From contig NZ_FNGV01000001.1 of the NCBI RefSeq assembly GCF_900103215.1, forward strand, positions 62,001-126,000: a DNA stretch of 64,000 nt, read 5' to 3'. Both the position numbers and the translations under genes were made by a program. This document shows, one piece after another, positions 28,242 through 36,474 of this stretch; position 1 is the stretch's first letter, and the number at the start of each line of letters is the position of its first letter. The DNA is from Kriegella aquimaris. GTDB taxonomy: Bacteria > Bacteroidota > Bacteroidia > Flavobacteriales > Flavobacteriaceae. Below the pieces are notes generated by a model that did no database searches, was not told the DNA's origin, and saw only the letters and a list, made by a program, of their open reading frames with translations.

Positions 28242-29503
28242 GAATTGAAAAGTTTAAGTTGTGAACCAATAAGACTTCTATATTTACTTGTGGAATGTTG
28301 TAAAATCATCCCTTTAATTTTTTCTGCTGGCAGATCCCTATATTCCCAATGACGCGAATCGCAAACAATGAAATATCGAGCGCGATTAATGGCAATCCCT
28401 ATTCTTTTTAAATGCTCCCAGTTCAATCTGCGAAACTGCCGCGCATTCAAGATTTTCGCGACCGATTGCATGCCAATACCCGGAATGCGCGCCAACAACG
28501 ATTTATCGGCACGATTAATATCAACAGGAAAAAGATCTAAGTTTCGCAGTGCCCAACCAAGTTTAGGGTCAATATCCTTATCTAAATTAGGATGTTCACT
28601 ATTTAATAGTTCTTCTACTTTAAATCCGTAAAATCGCATCAGCCAGTCCGTTTGGTACAATCTATTTTCACGTAATACGGGCACTTGAGATCCTATGGAG
28701 GGTAGACGGTTATCGTTGGCTACTGGTATATAACCTGAATAATATACCCTTTTCATGTGATAAGCTTTGTAATAGTGATTGGCGGAATACATGATATCTC
28801 GGTCCGATTCGCCTGTGGCTCCCACAATCATCTGGGTACTTTGACCTGCCGGAGCGTATCTTGGGGTAGTTTTAATGATTTTGCGTTCATCATTATACTT
28901 TATTATCTCATTACTTACCTTTCGCATAGGTTTGGTGAAATCTTCATGTTTCTTATCCGGTGCTAAAAGTTTTAAACCCGAGATAGTCGGAATTTCGATA
29001 TTTACTGAAAGTCGGTCGGCATAAAGCCCAGCCTCATACATGAGTTCATCACTTGCACCGGGAATGGATTTCAAGTGAATATATCCGTTGAAATTTTCTT
29101 CCAATCGTAGTTTTTTGGCTACGGCGATCAAACGCTCCATGGTATAATCGGGATTTTTAAAAATCCCTGAACTAAGGAAAAGTCCTTCGATATAATTTCT
29201 TCTATAAAAATTAATGGTCAGGTCAACTACTTCTTGAATCTTAAAAGCAGCGCGCTTAATATCATTACTCTTTCGTGTTACGCAGTAGGCACAATCGAAA
29301 ATACAATGGTTGGTGAATAAGATTTTTAGCAACGATACACAACGACCGTCTTCCGTATAACTATGACAAATGCCCATAGCACTGCTGTCACCAAGACCAT
29401 TGTTGGTGTTTTTACGATTACCGCCACTACTAGCACAGGAAACATCATATTTGGCGGCATCGGCCAAGATGTTCAATTTTTCACGAATGCGTTCAAAAGA
29501 CAT
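28238..29503 (-). CDS. TIGR03916 radical-SAM putative DNA repair/modification protein
   Basis: 421-residue radical-SAM enzyme. The cluster motif CIFDCAYC places the three iron-sulfur cysteines at 67, 71 and 74 (CX3CX2C). A C-terminal helix-hairpin-helix (ARIPGIGMQSVAKILNAR and following) implies DNA binding. I use the ATG at 29503 (MSFERIREKLNIL), the conserved start. The frame stays open for 114 more codons upstream, but that would run through the operator array and the start of the divergent gene, so it is rejected. It forms a translationally coupled pair with the DUF4130 gene and is divergent from the LexA-like repressor. Confidence 0.93.
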   Translation of the reverse strand: MSFERIREKLNILADAAKYDVSCASSGGNRKNTNNGLGDSSAMGICHSYTEDGRCVSLLKILFTNHCIFDCAYCVTRKSNDIKRAAFKIQEVVDLTINFYRRNYIEGLFLSSGIFKNPDYTMERLIAVAKKLRLEENFNGYIHLKSIPGASDELMYEAGLYADRLSVNIEIPTISGLKLLAPDKKHEDFTKPMRKVSNEIIKYNDERKIIKTTPRYAPAGQSTQMIVGATGESDRDIMYSANHYYKAYHMKRVYYSGYIPVANDNRLPSIGSQVPVLRENRLYQTDWLMRFYGFKVEELLNSEHPNLDKDIDPKLGWALRNLDLFPVDINRADKSLLARIPGIGMQSVAKILNARQFRRLNWEHLKRIGIAINRARYFIVCDSRHWEYRDLPAEKIKGMILQHSTSKYRSLIGSQLKLFNS

Positions 29504-29508
29504 ATGAA

Positions 29509-29585
29509 TTGGTATATAATCCAAAAATATGGAAATATTCCTAATTATGGAAATATTCCTATTAAATTTTGGATATATTCCAAAA
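29509..29585. promoter_or_regulatory. operator array between the radical-SAM operon and the LexA-like repressor
   Basis: Three related dyad boxes plus a weaker fourth lie within 77 bases. They are TTGG-N8-CCAA at 29509-29524, GGAAATATTCC at 29531-29541, the same 11-mer at 29549-29559 (both inside an exact 15-bp direct repeat, ATGGAAATATTCCTA, at 29529-29543 and 29547-29561), and GGATATATTCC at 29571-29581 inside a longer dyad with 7-bp arms (TTTTGGA/TCCAAAA, 29567-29585). A -7 element for the radical-SAM gene (TATTTTTG on the minus strand, 29522-29529) abuts the second box, so bound repressor should block it. Confidence 0.75.
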
Positions 29586-29589
29586 TGTG

Positions 29590-29597
29590 TATATTTG
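29590..29597 (+). promoter_or_regulatory. -7 element TATATTTG of the LexA-like repressor
   Basis: Exact TAnnTTTG match ending only 3 bases before the ATG at 29601. If used, transcription would begin at or next to the start codon and give a leaderless or nearly leaderless mRNA. Confidence 0.4.
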
Positions 29598-29600
29598 GAT

Positions 29601-30356
29601 ATGGAAAATGAACTTACGCTCAAGCGGTTTATAGACATTCGACGTGATTTGGGATACACACAGGCTGAATTTGCCAAGTTGTTGGGTATTTCAAGTACCA
29701 CTGCCGATATTGAACGTGGCCGCACCAAATTGTCGGGAAAAGTCGTAACAGAACTATTGAAACAGTTTAAGATTAATCCATTATGGTTGTTCGGGGAAAG
29801 CGAGCAACAATATTTGGAGACTTCTAGGGTCAGTGTAATACCCAAGGTGGTGACTGTTGATTCTCAGGAAAGAGAAAATATGGTTTTGGTGAATGCCAAG
29901 GCCGCGGCAGGATATCCCCAAAATATTCAAGACACAAGTTGGTACCAACAGTTGCCTGCCTTCGATTTTCCGATACCGGAATTCCGAAACGCCACCTATC
30001 GTGGTTTTCAAGTGGAAGGGGATAGCATGCTGCCCAATTTAAAACCTGGGGAATGGGTTTTGGCAAAGGCTGTTGAAAATATTGATGAAGTGAGCCCCAA
30101 TAAAATGTATGTAGTGGTACTTCAAGATGCCGTTCTGGTCAAGAAAATTGAAAAACGACCCAACTCAAACAATGTGACGTTGATTTCCTTGAACGAAACA
30201 TATCCTCCATATGAAATCAAACCTTTTCAGATTCAGGAAATCTGGCAGGTTAGTAGTAAAATTACTTTTGGAGTCGATGCAACGACCGAAAAGGGACTTT
30301 TGCGACAGTTACAGGAATCAATGGAAGAGTTGAAAAGCCAATTAAGGCATAATTGA
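29601..30356 (+). CDS. LexA-like XRE-HTH/S24 self-cleaving repressor
   Basis: 251-residue repressor with an N-terminal XRE helix-turn-helix (about 5-62, LGYTQAEFAKLLGISSTTAD) and a C-terminal S24 peptidase domain. The S24 Ser/Lys dyad is visible: Ser142 in VEGDSMLPN and Lys181 in AVLVKKIE. An AAAG cleavage context with the Ala103-Gly104 bond sits ahead of it, as in LexA and phage CI. DNA damage (RecA filament) would be expected to trigger self-cleavage and release the operators just upstream. The ATG at 29601 is preferred; an upstream ATG would add 24 unlikely residues translated from the operators. It faces the radical-SAM/DUF4130 operon, its likely target. Confidence 0.92.
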   Translation: MENELTLKRFIDIRRDLGYTQAEFAKLLGISSTTADIERGRTKLSGKVVTELLKQFKINPLWLFGESEQQYLETSRVSVIPKVVTVDSQERENMVLVNAKAAAGYPQNIQDTSWYQQLPAFDFPIPEFRNATYRGFQVEGDSMLPNLKPGEWVLAKAVENIDEVSPNKMYVVVLQDAVLVKKIEKRPNSNNVTLISLNETYPPYEIKPFQIQEIWQVSSKITFGVDATTEKGLLRQLQESMEELKSQLRHN

Positions 30357-30362
30357 AGCGAA

Positions 30363-30791
30363 TCAACCTACTTTTAAAGTATAAAGGCCACTGTTTTTGA
30401 GTTGAAAACCTAAGCTTTTGTAAAGAGCTATTGCGGGGAGCCGATGGTGGCCCGAAAACAAGAGAATTTCATTCAGTTGTTGTTTTTTTCCTTCTTTCAA
30501 TAATTTTTGCATCAGTTTCTTTCCTATCCCCTTGCCCCGATGATCGGTAGACACGACTACATCCTCAATCATTCCCTTGTGGCCTGATATTACTTTGTAG
30601 GTAGCCATTGCCGCCATTCCGATAATTATATCGTCTTCCTTACAAATAGCAAAAACGATCGTATTGTCTGGCACGAGTACTTTATCGATAACCAACTGAT
30701 TTATATCAGAATTAAGTTGATTGAAAAGGGAACGAATCTGTTGTCCGATAATTGGTGTTAGGGCCGATCTATCAAGTGTTTCAATGGTCAT
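30363..30791 (-). CDS. GNAT-family N-acetyltransferase
   Basis: 142-residue GCN5-related acetyltransferase with the acetyl-CoA motif VSTDHRGKGIGKKLMQKLL (motif A) preceded by the beta4 strand GMIEDVVV. The late strand LNEILLFSGHH and the C-terminal YKSLGFQLKN (motif B) complete the fold. Cytoplasmic; substrate unknown. It is convergent with the LexA-like repressor (6 bases apart) and 83 bases downstream of gamma-glutamyltransferase on the same strand. Confidence 0.9.
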   Translation of the reverse strand: MTIETLDRSALTPIIGQQIRSLFNQLNSDINQLVIDKVLVPDNTIVFAICKEDDIIIGMAAMATYKVISGHKGMIEDVVVSTDHRGKGIGKKLMQKLLKEGKKQQLNEILLFSGHHRLPAIALYKSLGFQLKNSGLYTLKVG

Positions 30792-30874
30792 ATGCTTTTA
30801 CTAAAATTTATTATAGTGCGTATATAAATTGGTCCATTAATGAAATGCTGTAACTCCTTTTCTTTATGCAAATC

Positions 30875-32557
30875 TTAGTAACCGACTGCGGTATCGTCAC
30901 CACGACGGTCTGCGCCCCCTTCTAGACGCCCATCTGGTAATACACGAATGGCATCTACCTTCCCGATAATCGGGGTGCGATCTTCATTAATGATATAATC
31001 TTTTTCCTTAAGTTCTTGAATCAGCTCAGGAGAGAATCCGTTTGGTTCGAAGGTGACCACATCGGGGAGCCACTGATGATGAAAGCGTGGTGCGTTTACG
31101 GCATCTTGCATGCTCATATTAAACTCATATGCATTCAGTATGGTTTGGGCAACGGCGGTAATAATAGTCGACCCGCCGGGAGTGCCCACTACTAGCCATA
31201 ACTTTCCGTCTTTCTCGACAATAGTTGGTGTCATACTGCTCAACATTCGTTTTTCTGGGGCAATACTATTTGCTTCTGCTCCAACGAGTCCGAACATATT
31301 CGGAACACCTGCTTTAGCGCTAAAGTCGTCCATTTCATTATTAAGGAAAAATCCGAGTTCATTAGAATATAGTTTAGAGCCGTAACCCCCGTTTATGGTT
31401 GTGGTGGCCGAAACTGCGTTTCCGTTAGCGTCAACAATAGAGTAGTGGGTAGTCTCCATACTTTCTAAAACTTCTACTTGGCCATGCGCCACTTCTGAAG
31501 ATGCCGCCGCCTTATCAAAAGAAAAATTTTGCATGCGCTCTTTCAAATATGGTTCGCTCAACAATTCTTTTAAAGGAATAGCTACAAAATCAGGATCTCC
31601 CAAAAAATAGTTGCGATCGGCATAGGCTCTCCGCGAAGCTTCCGTGAACAACTGTATGGTTTTGATGGAATTATGTCCAAATTCCGAAATATCATAAGGT
31701 TCTATCATTTTTAGAATCTGGTTGATCGTAAAACCACCGCTACTGGGTGGACTCATGGAGATAATTTTTAAATCCTTATAATTAAAAACAATGGGTTCCC
31801 GCCATTTCGCTACGTAATTTTCAAGATCATCTTCTGTAATATAGCCTCCTCCTTTTTGTACAAAGGCAGCCAGTTTTTTTGCGGTTTCACCTTTGTAAAA
31901 ACCATCACGGCCATGCTCGGCAATACGTTTCAAAGTATTGGCCAAGACGTCATATTTAATGGTGTCACCAGCTTGACAAGCAATCGGAAAAGCTAGGCTA
32001 TCACCGTTGACTGCCAACATTACTTCTCGATAACTTGCCAAACGGGCAGCTTGCTTTTGGGTAACGACTACCCCTTTCTCTGCCAATTGTATTACAGGTG
32101 CCAGTAAATCTTTAAAGGGTAAACTTCCAAATTTTTTATGAACCTCATAGACTCCGGCTACGGTTCCCGGAACTCCGACGGCAGTAGCCCCTTTAGTGCT
32201 CATATCAGGAATTACATTTCCCACCGAATCGAGATACATATCTTTATGGGCGGCCAAAGGAGCTTTTTCTCGATAGTCTAAACCACCGACTTCTCCATTT
32301 GATTTCCTATATACCATGAATCCGCCACCTCCCAGATTCCCTGCGAATGGGTAGGCAACGGCAAGGGCCATTTCGGTCGCCACCATAGCATCAAAAGCAT
32401 TGCCCCCTTTTTTAAGAATTTCAGTGCCAATTCTAGAGGCTTCCTCGCGCGCCGAAACGACCATGGCACTTTCCGTGACCAGCCCTGTTGGTTGGGCAGG
32501 TTTTGTTTTACAACCTGTTAATAGAATGAACAAGAGAGTTAGCGCTGTTATTCGCAT
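30875..32557 (-). CDS. ggt: gamma-glutamyltransferase (Ntn hydrolase), lipoprotein
   Basis: 560-residue gamma-glutamyltranspeptidase, which cleaves glutathione and other gamma-glutamyl compounds outside the cytoplasm. The lipobox LLTGC (Cys16) predicts a lipid anchor. The precursor is expected to self-cleave before Thr369 in METTHYSIVD, exposing the catalytic Thr. PSSGGFTINQ, GYGSKLYSNELGF, the oxyanion-loop SSMTPTIV and GTPGGSTIITA are the other family motifs. The start ATG overlaps the end of the AcpH-like gene by 10 bases, so the two form an operon. Confidence 0.95.
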   Translation of the reverse strand: MRITALTLLFILLTGCKTKPAQPTGLVTESAMVVSAREEASRIGTEILKKGGNAFDAMVATEMALAVAYPFAGNLGGGGFMVYRKSNGEVGGLDYREKAPLAAHKDMYLDSVGNVIPDMSTKGATAVGVPGTVAGVYEVHKKFGSLPFKDLLAPVIQLAEKGVVVTQKQAARLASYREVMLAVNGDSLAFPIACQAGDTIKYDVLANTLKRIAEHGRDGFYKGETAKKLAAFVQKGGGYITEDDLENYVAKWREPIVFNYKDLKIISMSPPSSGGFTINQILKMIEPYDISEFGHNSIKTIQLFTEASRRAYADRNYFLGDPDFVAIPLKELLSEPYLKERMQNFSFDKAAASSEVAHGQVEVLESMETTHYSIVDANGNAVSATTTINGGYGSKLYSNELGFFLNNEMDDFSAKAGVPNMFGLVGAEANSIAPEKRMLSSMTPTIVEKDGKLWLVVGTPGGSTIITAVAQTILNAYEFNMSMQDAVNAPRFHHQWLPDVVTFEPNGFSPELIQELKEKDYIINEDRTPIIGKVDAIRVLPDGRLEGGADRRGDDTAVGY

Positions 32558-33138
32558 AATGAGATGTACTTTTGTTTGGAGTAAACGGTTAATTCTTCAA
32601 AGAATGAGGCAAATTCCTTTTCAAATTTATCATAATGTTCTTCGAGATCGACAATGGCGAAATTCATCTTTGAGCGGTTCTTTGTTCTACGGTTCATGCC
32701 TTCCAATACACGTGCTATGCCGTCTAACTCGGCATAGCTCAAAATCCAATTATCGGTAATCATGTAAGGCATCATACGTTGTACATTAAGTGGAAGAACC
32801 GAAAAATTATCTTCCAGTAAATCGTAGAAATTATCCACAAAAAGGGGCAAGGGTACAGGGGAATAATTTGCCCAATTCTTGGCAAGAAAGTGATCATAAA
32901 AAATATCCACTATGACCCCACTATAATGACTGTAATTTTTGTGGAGTCGCTTGGTACTCTTACGTACAGTGGGGTGCGCATCGGTAAACGTGTCTATGGC
33001 GCGGTGTAATATAATCCCTTTTTGAATAGGTAAGGGTAGGTGCTTATATTTTTTGCCGCGTACACTATCTGCTATAAAATTGCCGATAGTCACTTCCGCA
33101 TGGTCGAATGATAAAAAAATATGCGCCAAATAGTTCAT
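32548..33138 (-). CDS. acyl-carrier-protein phosphodiesterase-like protein (AcpH/DUF479 family)
   Basis: 196-residue all-helical protein of the AcpH family, whose E. coli member removes the 4'-phosphopantetheine arm from acyl carrier protein. Typical features are MNYLAHIFLS, the acidic and histidine residues of GNFIADSVRG, ILHRAIDTFTDAHP (HD-like metal site) and DIFYDHFLAKNW. It is the first gene of a two-gene operon with ggt and is divergent from glmM. The metabolic link with ggt is unclear; overlapping gene ends alone may explain the pairing. Confidence 0.88.
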   Translation of the reverse strand: MNYLAHIFLSFDHAEVTIGNFIADSVRGKKYKHLPLPIQKGIILHRAIDTFTDAHPTVRKSTKRLHKNYSHYSGVIVDIFYDHFLAKNWANYSPVPLPLFVDNFYDLLEDNFSVLPLNVQRMMPYMITDNWILSYAELDGIARVLEGMNRRTKNRSKMNFAIVDLEEHYDKFEKEFASFFEELTVYSKQKYISLCE

Positions 33139-33181
33139 AGAATATTGAAAATTTAAATATCGAAAATACTAATAAGTAACT

Positions 33182-33195
33182 TAAGGTTAACCTTA
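33182..33195. promoter_or_regulatory. 14-bp perfect palindrome in the acpH-like/glmM intergenic region
   Basis: TAAGGTTAACCTTA reads the same on both strands and lies just upstream of the glmM -7 element, in the stretch where the -33 contact and spacer would be. It is a candidate operator for an unidentified dimeric regulator. Confidence 0.35.
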
Positions 33196-33201
33196 GACCT
33201 G

Positions 33202-33209
33202 TATATTTG
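33202..33209 (+). promoter_or_regulatory. -7 element TATATTTG of glmM
   Basis: Exact TAnnTTTG match 18 bases before the glmM ATG, giving a predicted leader of only about a dozen bases. The -33 region is occupied by the 14-bp palindrome. Confidence 0.5.
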
Positions 33210-33227
33210 CAAAAACTTTTCAAATAC

Positions 33228-34616
33228 ATGACACTAATAAAATCAATATCAGGCATACGTGGAACAATTGGAGGGAAAACCAACGATAACCTTACACCTA
33301 TAGATACCGTTAAATTTGCTGCGGCATACGGTACGTGGCTAAAAGATTATTCTAAAAAGGATAAATTGAAAGTGGTTGTCGGTCGTGATGCTAGGCTCTC
33401 AGGTGAAATGATTCAGAATTTGGTAGTTTCAACACTTGTCGGCCTGGGTATTGAAGTAATCGATTTAGATTTATCTACTACGCCCACGGTAGAGATAGCA
33501 GTGCCTTTGGAAAAAGCGGATGGAGGTATCATATTGACGGCGAGTCATAACCCCAAACAATGGAACGCCTTAAAGCTTTTAAACGAAAAAGGAGAATTTT
33601 TAGATGCTGCCCAAGGAGCCGTAATTCTCGAAATTGCGGAAAAGGAAGAGTTTGATTTTTCTGAAGTTGATGATTTGGGTTCAATAACAAAGAATGACGC
33701 TTACATCGACATACATATCGATGAAGTCTTAAATCTTTCTTTAGTTGATGCCGAAACGATTAAAAAGGCTAAGTTCAAGGTAGTTGTCGATGCAGTGAAT
33801 TCAACGGGGGGGATTGCAATTCCGAAGTTATTGGAGGCATTTGATGTAGAAGTGATAAAACTCTATTGTGACCCTACTGGACATTTTCCGCATAACCCGG
33901 AACCTTTGAAAGAACACTTGGGTGATATCTGTGATTTGGTGGTCAAAGAAAAGGCTGATTTTGGTATTGTTGTAGACCCCGATGTTGACCGATTGGCTTT
34001 TATCACCAATGACGGTGAGATGTTCGGCGAAGAATATACATTGGTTGCATGTGCAGATTATGTTTTGGGGAAGACCAAAGGAAATACGGTGTCAAACCTG
34101 TCTTCCTCAAGAGCTTTGCGTGATATCACCGAGAAACATGGAGGAACGTATGAAGCTTCCGCCGTTGGGGAAGTGAACGTGGTTACCAAAATGAAGGAGA
34201 ATAAGGCTATTATTGGTGGCGAAGGCAATGGGGGTATTATTTATCCAGAAAGTCATTATGGCCGTGATTCCCTGGTTGGCACTGCTTTGTTTCTTATGCT
34301 GATGGCGGAGCGTGGTGGTACCGTTAGGGAACTTCGTGATAGCTACCCTGGTTATTTCATGAGTAAAAAGAAAATTCAATTAACCCCAGGTTTAGATGTT
34401 GATGGTATTTTAACGGCTATGGCCGACAAGTATAAAAATGAGGATATCACTACTATCGATGGAGTTAAAATCGATTTCCCTGAGAATTGGGTTCATTTGA
34501 GAAAATCAAATACGGAACCGATTATTAGAATTTATACGGAGGCAAAAAGTCAATCGGAAGCCGATAACTTGGCAGATAGAATTATTGAGGAAATTAAGGC
34601 CGTTGCAGGTATATAA
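33228..34616 (+). CDS. glmM: phosphoglucosamine mutase
   Basis: 462-residue alpha-D-phosphohexomutase converting glucosamine-6-phosphate to glucosamine-1-phosphate on the way to UDP-GlcNAc for peptidoglycan and lipid A. The active-site phosphoserine is Ser106 in LTASHNPKQWN. The metal loop DPDVDRLAF is near 248-256, the sugar-specificity loop is GGEGNGGIIYPESHYGRD, and the phosphate-binding loop RKSNTEPIIRIY is near the end. The ATG at 33228 gives the conserved MTLIKSISGIRGTIGG. The EEP phosphatase gene follows 15 bases later, probably on the same transcript. Assignment as GlmM rather than another phosphomannomutase-type enzyme is by similarity. Confidence 0.92.
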   Translation: MTLIKSISGIRGTIGGKTNDNLTPIDTVKFAAAYGTWLKDYSKKDKLKVVVGRDARLSGEMIQNLVVSTLVGLGIEVIDLDLSTTPTVEIAVPLEKADGGIILTASHNPKQWNALKLLNEKGEFLDAAQGAVILEIAEKEEFDFSEVDDLGSITKNDAYIDIHIDEVLNLSLVDAETIKKAKFKVVVDAVNSTGGIAIPKLLEAFDVEVIKLYCDPTGHFPHNPEPLKEHLGDICDLVVKEKADFGIVVDPDVDRLAFITNDGEMFGEEYTLVACADYVLGKTKGNTVSNLSSSRALRDITEKHGGTYEASAVGEVNVVTKMKENKAIIGGEGNGGIIYPESHYGRDSLVGTALFLMLMAERGGTVRELRDSYPGYFMSKKKIQLTPGLDVDGILTAMADKYKNEDITTIDGVKIDFPENWVHLRKSNTEPIIRIYTEAKSQSEADNLADRIIEEIKAVAGI

Positions 34617-34631
34617 GCTATATAATTGAAA

Positions 34632-35408
34632 ATGCGGAAGGTTCTGATAATTCTCTTTTTTGGACTGTTCATGAGTGAAAGTCAAGCTCAATCGGATACG
34701 TTGCGGGTGATGAGTTTTAATATTCTTCATGGAGCTACCGTAAAAAATGATTTTAACCTTGACACGATTGCGGGTGTAATAAATTCATATGACCCGGATC
34801 TTGTTGCTTTGCAAGAAGTTGATTTTAAGACGAACAGGGCCAAGAAATACGATTTACCTACGGAGCTGGGATATCGTACGCACATGGCTTCTTTATTTGC
34901 AAGGGCCATGTATTTCGATGGAGGGGAGTATGGAGAAGGAGTGCTTTCTAAATATAGCTTTATCAGTACCGAGAATATCGCCCTTCCACATTTACCAAAT
35001 TCAGAACCAAGAGCGGCAGCGGTAGTACGGGTCAAAACAAAAAAAGGAAATATCATTCAATTTGTTGGAACCCACTTGGACCATCAAAAAGAAAAAAATG
35101 ATAGAATCATGCAGGCCAAGGCCTTGGTGAAACATTTAGAAAAATCACAGTATCCTACGCTGCTTTTGGGAGATTTGAATGCCGAGCCAGATAGTGAAGC
35201 TATAACTATTATTAGGAAAGCTTTTACCAAATCGGAAATTGCAGAAGCCCAACAGGGCACGTATCCCTCAATAGGTCCCCATAAAAAAATTGACTACATT
35301 CTATACAATCAGCCCGAACACTGGAAAGTTTTGGAGTACAAGGTTTTATGCGAGAATTATGCTAGCGATCACTGTATCGTGATGGCTACTTTGGTTTTTA
35401 CGCCTTGA
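34632..35408 (+). CDS. secreted endonuclease/exonuclease/phosphatase-family protein
   Basis: 258-residue exported protein (signal peptide about 1-20, ending SESQAQ) with the DNase I/inositol-phosphatase-like fold. Visible catalytic elements are VALQEVDFKTNR (metal-binding Glu), VGTHLDHQKEKNDR, LLGDLNAEPDSE and the C-terminal IDYILY plus ASDHCIVMA (Asp-His). Bacterial secreted members may cleave phosphodiesters in nucleic acids or lipids; the substrate is unknown. It is 15 bases after glmM and its last 11 bases overlap the convergent desaturase-like gene. A TTG two codons earlier is rejected in favour of the ATG. Confidence 0.9.
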   Translation: MRKVLIILFFGLFMSESQAQSDTLRVMSFNILHGATVKNDFNLDTIAGVINSYDPDLVALQEVDFKTNRAKKYDLPTELGYRTHMASLFARAMYFDGGEYGEGVLSKYSFISTENIALPHLPNSEPRAAAVVRVKTKKGNIIQFVGTHLDHQKEKNDRIMQAKALVKHLEKSQYPTLLLGDLNAEPDSEAITIIRKAFTKSEIAEAQQGTYPSIGPHKKIDYILYNQPEHWKVLEYKVLCENYASDHCIVMATLVFTP

Positions 35409-36399
35409 TCTTTACTTTTTGGGAATTAAAGTAGTTGGCGCGTACAATTTTTGCAGTTTTATGGTCACCCTCATGATGCCATCCTGGTGGCATTACAAGA
35501 TAAAGTAGTTTGTTTTTAATTCCTGGGGCATGCCAAACATCTTTGGCCAGGGATACAATCTCACCAAAATATACATCCATAAAGTTACCCGAATTCATTT
35601 CACGGGTGATGCCATACTCGATTTTTACATCTTCTTGTTCTTCTTGATAGGTTTTAAAAACCCTGTCCCATATATTCAGAAGATTACAGAAATTAGTATC
35701 CATGTAAAGGGGGTTTCTCGCGTGGTGTACTCTGTGATGTGAAGGGGTAAGCATGAATTTCTCTAAGAATCCTAATCTAGCGTTTTTCATTAAGTTTTCA
35801 CCCACATGGATAAAAGCACCGTAGGTTCCGTCAATGAACATGATTACAAAGAGCATTGTAGGCTCAACGCCCGCTAAAATACAAACAGTGGTTCTTATCG
35901 TATCGGCATAAGGTGCTTCAAGAAAAAAATGGGCATAAGTCACCGATAGATTCATTTCTTCAGGGGCATGATGTGTAGAGTGTAGACACCAAAATAAGCG
36001 AACCTTGTGGCCCCAATAATGATATAAAAAATGACCGAACTCCCATACGATATACCCATATATAAACCAATACCAGGTAAAACTGGTCTGAAAAGGAGCC
36101 AAGGGCTGAAAAAATCCAATAATCCAGGTTACCATCGCAATAGCGATAAAGCGACCTACGACCCGATTAAATATATAAATGAGAAAATTTACTTTGTATA
36201 CTTTGGAGTGAGGTTTTTTATAAATTAAACCTAACGTCAGTTCCAAAAGCACCAAAAAAGGAATGATAGGGAAAATAAAGGCCGTGAAACCTTCATAGGT
36301 TTTCAACGCGGCATAGTTTCCCGTTTTTAAAATTTCCCAAGCCTGGGAAATTCCTAGAAAGCCGATTACTTCTTGATAAATTGTTTCGAGAATTTCCAT
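35398..36399 (-). CDS. sterol desaturase/fatty acid hydroxylase-family membrane enzyme
   Basis: 333-residue integral membrane di-iron oxygenase family protein. Histidine boxes are visible as HFLYHYWGH, HSTHH and HHRVHH, among four or more transmembrane segments. The family hydroxylates or desaturates fatty acyl chains, sphingoid bases or ether lipids. In flavobacteria, candidates include lipid head-group or acyl hydroxylation, but this cannot be specified. The 3' end overlaps the EEP-family gene by 11 bases in convergent orientation. Confidence 0.92.
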   Translation of the reverse strand: MEILETIYQEVIGFLGISQAWEILKTGNYAALKTYEGFTAFIFPIIPFLVLLELTLGLIYKKPHSKVYKVNFLIYIFNRVVGRFIAIAMVTWIIGFFQPLAPFQTSFTWYWFIYGYIVWEFGHFLYHYWGHKVRLFWCLHSTHHAPEEMNLSVTYAHFFLEAPYADTIRTTVCILAGVEPTMLFVIMFIDGTYGAFIHVGENLMKNARLGFLEKFMLTPSHHRVHHARNPLYMDTNFCNLLNIWDRVFKTYQEEQEDVKIEYGITREMNSGNFMDVYFGEIVSLAKDVWHAPGIKNKLLYLVMPPGWHHEGDHKTAKIVRANYFNSQKVKIKA

Positions 36400-36474
36400 A
36401 AAACAGGTAGCAATATAACTTTTTTTTAGAAAATGCAGGTAATAAAAGGGCTAACCTGAACTAAAACGATATAG

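Noticed and set aside
29529-29561. CRISPR-like direct repeat
   Set aside because: Only two copies of a 15-bp unit with a 3-base gap, inside a promoter and with dyad symmetry. These are operator sites; no cas genes are present.
29529-29600. Upstream ATG adding 24 residues to the LexA-like repressor
   Set aside because: The extension is an Ile/Phe-rich readout of the operator repeats; the HTH starts properly from ATG 29601.
29504-29845. N-terminal extension of 114 codons for the radical-SAM gene
   Set aside because: It would translate the operator array and the start of the divergent repressor gene. The residues are low-complexity and unlike the family; the ATG at 29503 gives the conserved start.
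32400-32759. Plus-strand reading frame across the ggt/AcpH-like junction
   Set aside because: Antisense shadow of two well-supported genes, with no protein-like motif.
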